Virus record (IMG/VR): IMGVR_UViG_3300035659_001111
Coordinates: 1 to 22,945 of that record
Source of the DNA: a virus
Reading direction: 5' to 3' (one strand)
Length of the DNA: 22,945 nt
The notes beneath the pieces were generated by a model. It searched no databases. It saw only the letters and a program-made list of their open reading frames with translations, and was not told where the DNA came from. This document shows positions 20,225 through 22,945 of this stretch, piece after piece. The translations under genes were made by a program, and so were the position numbers. How positions within the stretch are numbered: position 1 is the stretch's first letter; every line of letters begins with the position of its first letter.

Positions 20225-21646
20225 ATGGCCGGCGAGTACGCAACCTCCAGTGTCACCTTCGGTGACCTGCCCTGTTTCGTTCCGCTGATGCTCTACAAAG
20301 AGGCGGAACGGTTGGACCTGCCCGTCGGAACATGGTGGGGGAAGGCCAACAGTTTCCGTTGCGTTCGCGGCCGGGAACCGGGGCGCGGCTGGCTGCTGAT
20401 GCTCCGACGCGATCTGACCGACGACGCCATTCAGACGCTCCAGAGTTCGCCGCAACAACTGGTATTCACGCACGGCGATTCCAGCGTGACGCTCAAAGGG
20501 CTCTACTTCGTCCAGGCGACGGCGATCTTTGCCGACGACGCCACGGAGACTTCCGACAATACGATGTTCCTGGTGGAACTTGCCGACCCAAGGATTCATC
20601 TGCGGAGTTCGATCTTTGACGGCGAGGTTTCAGATGGGGGCGATGCCTTTGACACCTGGATCGACCTGATTCAATTCCTCTGGGGAAAACTGCCGACGAC
20701 TGCCGGCAGCGCACCGAGTCTTCCAGATGGCGTGACGATAACCGCAACCCCGGAGGTCTTCACGCTTGCCGGCAGCAACGTGTGGGACACGATTTGCGGT
20801 TTGCTGACCCCGCTCGGCCTGGATGTGTTCTACAATCCGATCACGACGGCCTTCGAGTTGATCGACATGGCCAGCGAGCAGGACATCAGCAACCTATCAG
20901 AGGACGAGAACCTTCCCCGCCTCGATGCTTCCACCAACCACAAGGAAGGCGCGGCAAACTTCCCTGAGAAGATACGGGTGTACTTTCCGAAAGGCAAACT
21001 CTGGTTTACGTCGGGGCAGGATCAGATACTTGTCTCTGCGCCGTGGGGCGGGGGTGATTACTACAAGGACATCGCCACTGTGTTGACTGGCGCGGTGTCG
21101 GGTTCGCTAACGGTTCTCTGTTATCCGATTGGCGCGAACTCCTCGCTCAGTCACAACGATCTCGACGACATCGCCGATGAAGTCGCCGGAAACTACACGT
21201 CGCGCTTGATGTACGCCGTCAACTGCGGATTCCGGCGGTATCGTGCGCCGTTGTATCCGCCGTATTGCGGGAGCCAAATAGCAGAGGTGCGATTCTTCGA
21301 TTACGGCTGGGGCATGTTCACGGAGTTCTACGGCCAGCAGACGACGGAGCGTGAATATCGGGGGCCGATCAAGTTCTTGCCAGTGCCAGCCGGCTCTATA
21401 ATTGCTTGGGCAACCACTACAGCCGCTGTGGCGAAAACCGATGCGACATTCGATGTGAAATTGGTCGTGCCGTTCGACGGGTCTACTTGGATCGGGGACG
21501 GTGCAGGCGGCAACGAACCCTATCTTACCGTGTCGAACGACCCGGACGTTGGCACGGCAGACAGCGGGGCACGGGGCAAGATTATCTCGACCGTTGAGGA
21601 TGGCGTTGTCGTTTGGCATTATCTGGACTTCCCGTGTCCCACTTGA
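20225..21646 (+). CDS. Probable tail hub/baseplate protein (473 aa)
   Basis: Good AGGGGTGATAATCA lead. The protein is beta-rich with an early VPLMLYKEAERLDLP segment, a VFTHGDSSVTLKGLYFVQA beta stretch, a central VWDTICGLLTPLGLDVFYNPITTAFELID segment typical of hub domains ('~~il~~la~~~g~~~~~d~~g~~~l'), and a C-terminal Gly/Trp-rich beta domain (TWIGDGAGGNEP, VVWHYLDFP). This fits a tail hub or other baseplate part. The match is at pattern level and the family is not certain. Confidence 0.45.
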   Translation: MAGEYATSSVTFGDLPCFVPLMLYKEAERLDLPVGTWWGKANSFRCVRGREPGRGWLLMLRRDLTDDAIQTLQSSPQQLVFTHGDSSVTLKGLYFVQATAIFADDATETSDNTMFLVELADPRIHLRSSIFDGEVSDGGDAFDTWIDLIQFLWGKLPTTAGSAPSLPDGVTITATPEVFTLAGSNVWDTICGLLTPLGLDVFYNPITTAFELIDMASEQDISNLSEDENLPRLDASTNHKEGAANFPEKIRVYFPKGKLWFTSGQDQILVSAPWGGGDYYKDIATVLTGAVSGSLTVLCYPIGANSSLSHNDLDDIADEVAGNYTSRLMYAVNCGFRRYRAPLYPPYCGSQIAEVRFFDYGWGMFTEFYGQQTTEREYRGPIKFLPVPAGSIIAWATTTAAVAKTDATFDVKLVVPFDGSTWIGDGAGGNEPYLTVSNDPDVGTADSGARGKIISTVEDGVVVWHYLDFPCPT

Positions 21647-22605
21647 AAACACCCGCTGAACGATTGATCTTCCCGCACCTGTGGTTGCCGATGTTGCGGT
21701 TTCGACAGGGGAGGTGCTGTTGCGAAGAGGGATGCAAAGTGGTCAACTGCGACGGTGTAGGGCCGTCGTGTCTTGCCATTACTTTTTGGGGCATCACGCC
21801 CGCAGAGTTCGCTTGCGGCTGCATGAATCGCGTGTTTTACTTGGCGTGCGTTGACGATGGCGACGACACGCGATGGGAGCAAACCTGGGGTCTGATATAC
21901 GATCACGGAGATTTGGGATTAGTATTACAGAACACTACGGTTCTTCTTACGGTTGAGATTGTTTTGGTCGGCGACGACTATATCTTGCGTTGTACAAAAA
22001 GAGCAACAGCCGGACTGGCTTTCAGGATCACGGTGGTATGGGAACTATCGCTGGGAGAGACAAAACCCGATTGCAAAAGTTTCGATTCGGCCGAACTTGC
22101 GTTTGTCAGCTATGATCTTGTTGGCGGTGGTGCGTTGTGCGTCTACGAAGATTCTACGGTGACGATCACGGCGGTAGATGGACATGACTGCCCGGCAGAA
22201 GAATGTCATACGCCCTATTGTGAAGATTGCGAGGAAGTCGAATCGTACACGGTAAACATTGCCGGCGTTGTACCGTTGGACCCCGCGGACTGCGCCAGTT
22301 GCGTCGCCGATTACAATGGAACATGGGTCGTTGACCGGGAAGAACCGTGCGGGGTCGTGTATAGTTGCCCAATAATAACGGATTGTGACGGAACGGAATT
22401 GCAGTTAGAGATCAGCTCATCGGGGACAGGGCACCACACCTTTATGACTCTCAAGATTGTAAATGGTATGACTTATATGGTGGCGACTGCAACCACGCAC
22501 AAATGTCTTGTAGACGACGATACGCCGATGGCCGTAGACCCATCGAGCGCCAACGGAGTCTGCGATTTTTTGGGCGCGACCGTCACGATTTCGGCCAATC
22601 CATGA
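21643..22605 (+). CDS. Cys-rich protein with two tandem beta domains (about 320 aa)
   Basis: The stop at 22605 is secure, the start is not. TTG 21643 overlaps the upstream stop; GTG 21634 and ATG 21691 are alternatives. After a Cys cluster (CCCEEGC) come two related domains, about residues 42-190 and 223-320. Each opens with a short strand and G (ITFWGI, VNIAGV), then a C-x-C or C-x-x-C, then an N-containing strand (MNRVFYL, YNGTWVV). The pattern is known to me from Planctomycetota proteins, but no name can be given. Location after a hub-like gene suggests a tip, receptor-binding or adhesion part. Zinc or disulphide cross-links may stabilise it. Confidence 0.5.
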   Translation: MKTPAERLIFPHLWLPMLRFRQGRCCCEEGCKVVNCDGVGPSCLAITFWGITPAEFACGCMNRVFYLACVDDGDDTRWEQTWGLIYDHGDLGLVLQNTTVLLTVEIVLVGDDYILRCTKRATAGLAFRITVVWELSLGETKPDCKSFDSAELAFVSYDLVGGGALCVYEDSTVTITAVDGHDCPAEECHTPYCEDCEEVESYTVNIAGVVPLDPADCASCVADYNGTWVVDREEPCGVVYSCPIITDCDGTELQLEISSSGTGHHTFMTLKIVNGMTYMVATATTHKCLVDDDTPMAVDPSSANGVCDFLGATVTISANP

Positions 22606-22910
22606 ACAGCGCAGTATGCCAATGGGATAACGATGCGGGGCAACGTGTTTGCCTTGTTTGTGGATTTGTCTTTCCACACAACGAAGCCGGGCGCGTTACA
22701 CGAAGGTGTAGCATGTCACGCAAGCGTCCCTCGGCACCGATCACGCCGGAAGAGATTGCCCGGCGGAAGGCGATCTGCCTGGCGTGTTCCGACTGGGAGG
22801 GCGACGGCTGCGGGCTGATAGCCGAATACGAGCGCGCGCGGCTGAGCGCCTACAAGCAGGAGCACGGCCACTGTGCCCGCGGCTGCCGACAGGGTAAGCG
22901 GAAGTGGTGA
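22602..22910 (+). CDS. Cys-rich mini-protein, possible zinc binding (102 aa)
   Basis: Start ATG 22602 overlaps the previous stop (ATGA); the in-frame start 22503 lies inside the upstream gene. The 102 residues include RVCLVCGFVF (C-x2-C) with a further Cys after ~18 residues, then CLACSDWEGDGCG and HCARGCRQGKRKW. Such paired Cys motifs ending near a C-x(n)-W suggest one or two zinc knuckles. A helix (RARLSAYKQEH) separates the two halves. It may assist the preceding Cys-rich tail protein. No enzyme motif is seen. Confidence 0.55.
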   Translation: MNSAVCQWDNDAGQRVCLVCGFVFPHNEAGRVTRRCSMSRKRPSAPITPEEIARRKAICLACSDWEGDGCGLIAEYERARLSAYKQEHGHCARGCRQGKRKW

Positions 22911-22939
22911 CTCAGCGCAGCGACTCCAGAAAAACCCCC

Positions 22940-22945
22940 TTGACA
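22940..22945 (+). promoter_or_regulatory. Consensus -35 hexamer at window edge
   Basis: TTGACA ends the window. It is a perfect sigma70 -35 box, 30 nt after the last gene's stop, but any -10 lies outside the window, so it may be chance. Confidence 0.2.

Noticed and set aside
1-22945. CRISPR arrays, tRNA genes, attachment sites and insertion sequences
   Set aside because: I saw no regularly spaced direct repeats, no cloverleaf-like segments with CCA ends, and no transposase or inverted-repeat ends. Short imperfect repeats could be missed by eye.

Overview
The window reads as the late (virion structure) region of a long-tailed dsDNA phage or prophage. Almost every gene is on the + strand, packed with ATGA, TGATG or TAATG overlaps, and moderately GC-rich (my visual estimate is a little under 60%). 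Several traits suggest a poorly sampled host lineage, possibly Planctomycetota: two tandem Cys/NGT-type beta domains near the right end, a capsid set only distantly like lambda, and membrane genes with long Pro/Gly-rich N termini. That host guess is inference. No tRNA, rRNA, CRISPR array, integrase or terminase is visible.

Layout. (1) 1-1471: the tail end of a gene, five small Lys/Arg-rich proteins and a two-TM mini-membrane protein. (2) 1482-6398: head module in lambda-like order. It holds a prohead protease fused to a scaffold (with two internal in-frame starts), a small basic protein, an intrinsic terminator, a gpD-like decoration protein carrying four beta repeats, a gpE-type major capsid protein and a second terminator. 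(3) 6415-8382: a probable head-tail connector, then a glycosyltransferase-methyltransferase fusion. (4) 8379-11663: a dense array of small Lys/Arg-rich genes, interrupted by a Mu gpG-like virion morphogenesis gene. (5) 11667-16235: a probable tail terminator, a tail tube with an internal duplication, a short tape-measure candidate and a large tail protein. (6) 16236-17607: a cargo ('moron') segment with two minus-strand genes and one short plus-strand membrane ORF. (7) 17608-18185: two overlapping ORFs joined by a -1 frameshift signal, probably the tail assembly chaperone pair. (8) 18198-22910: a Mu gp29-like portal, another basic protein, a small acidic protein, a tail-hub-like protein, a Cys-rich two-repeat protein and a Cys-rich mini-protein.

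The most striking content is the set of 19 well-supported small, extremely basic proteins (plus two weaker candidates) scattered through the structural operon. Nine share an N-terminal signature with Thr/Ser at position 5 and Lys/Arg at position 6, seven of them also with Leu at position 8. I infer that they may be internal virion or DNA-condensing proteins, with the N-terminal motif acting as a packaging or processing tag. The second main observation is a T TTT TTC slippery heptamer followed by a stem-loop at 17919-17967. All functional names come from sequence patterns read by eye; no database search was run.
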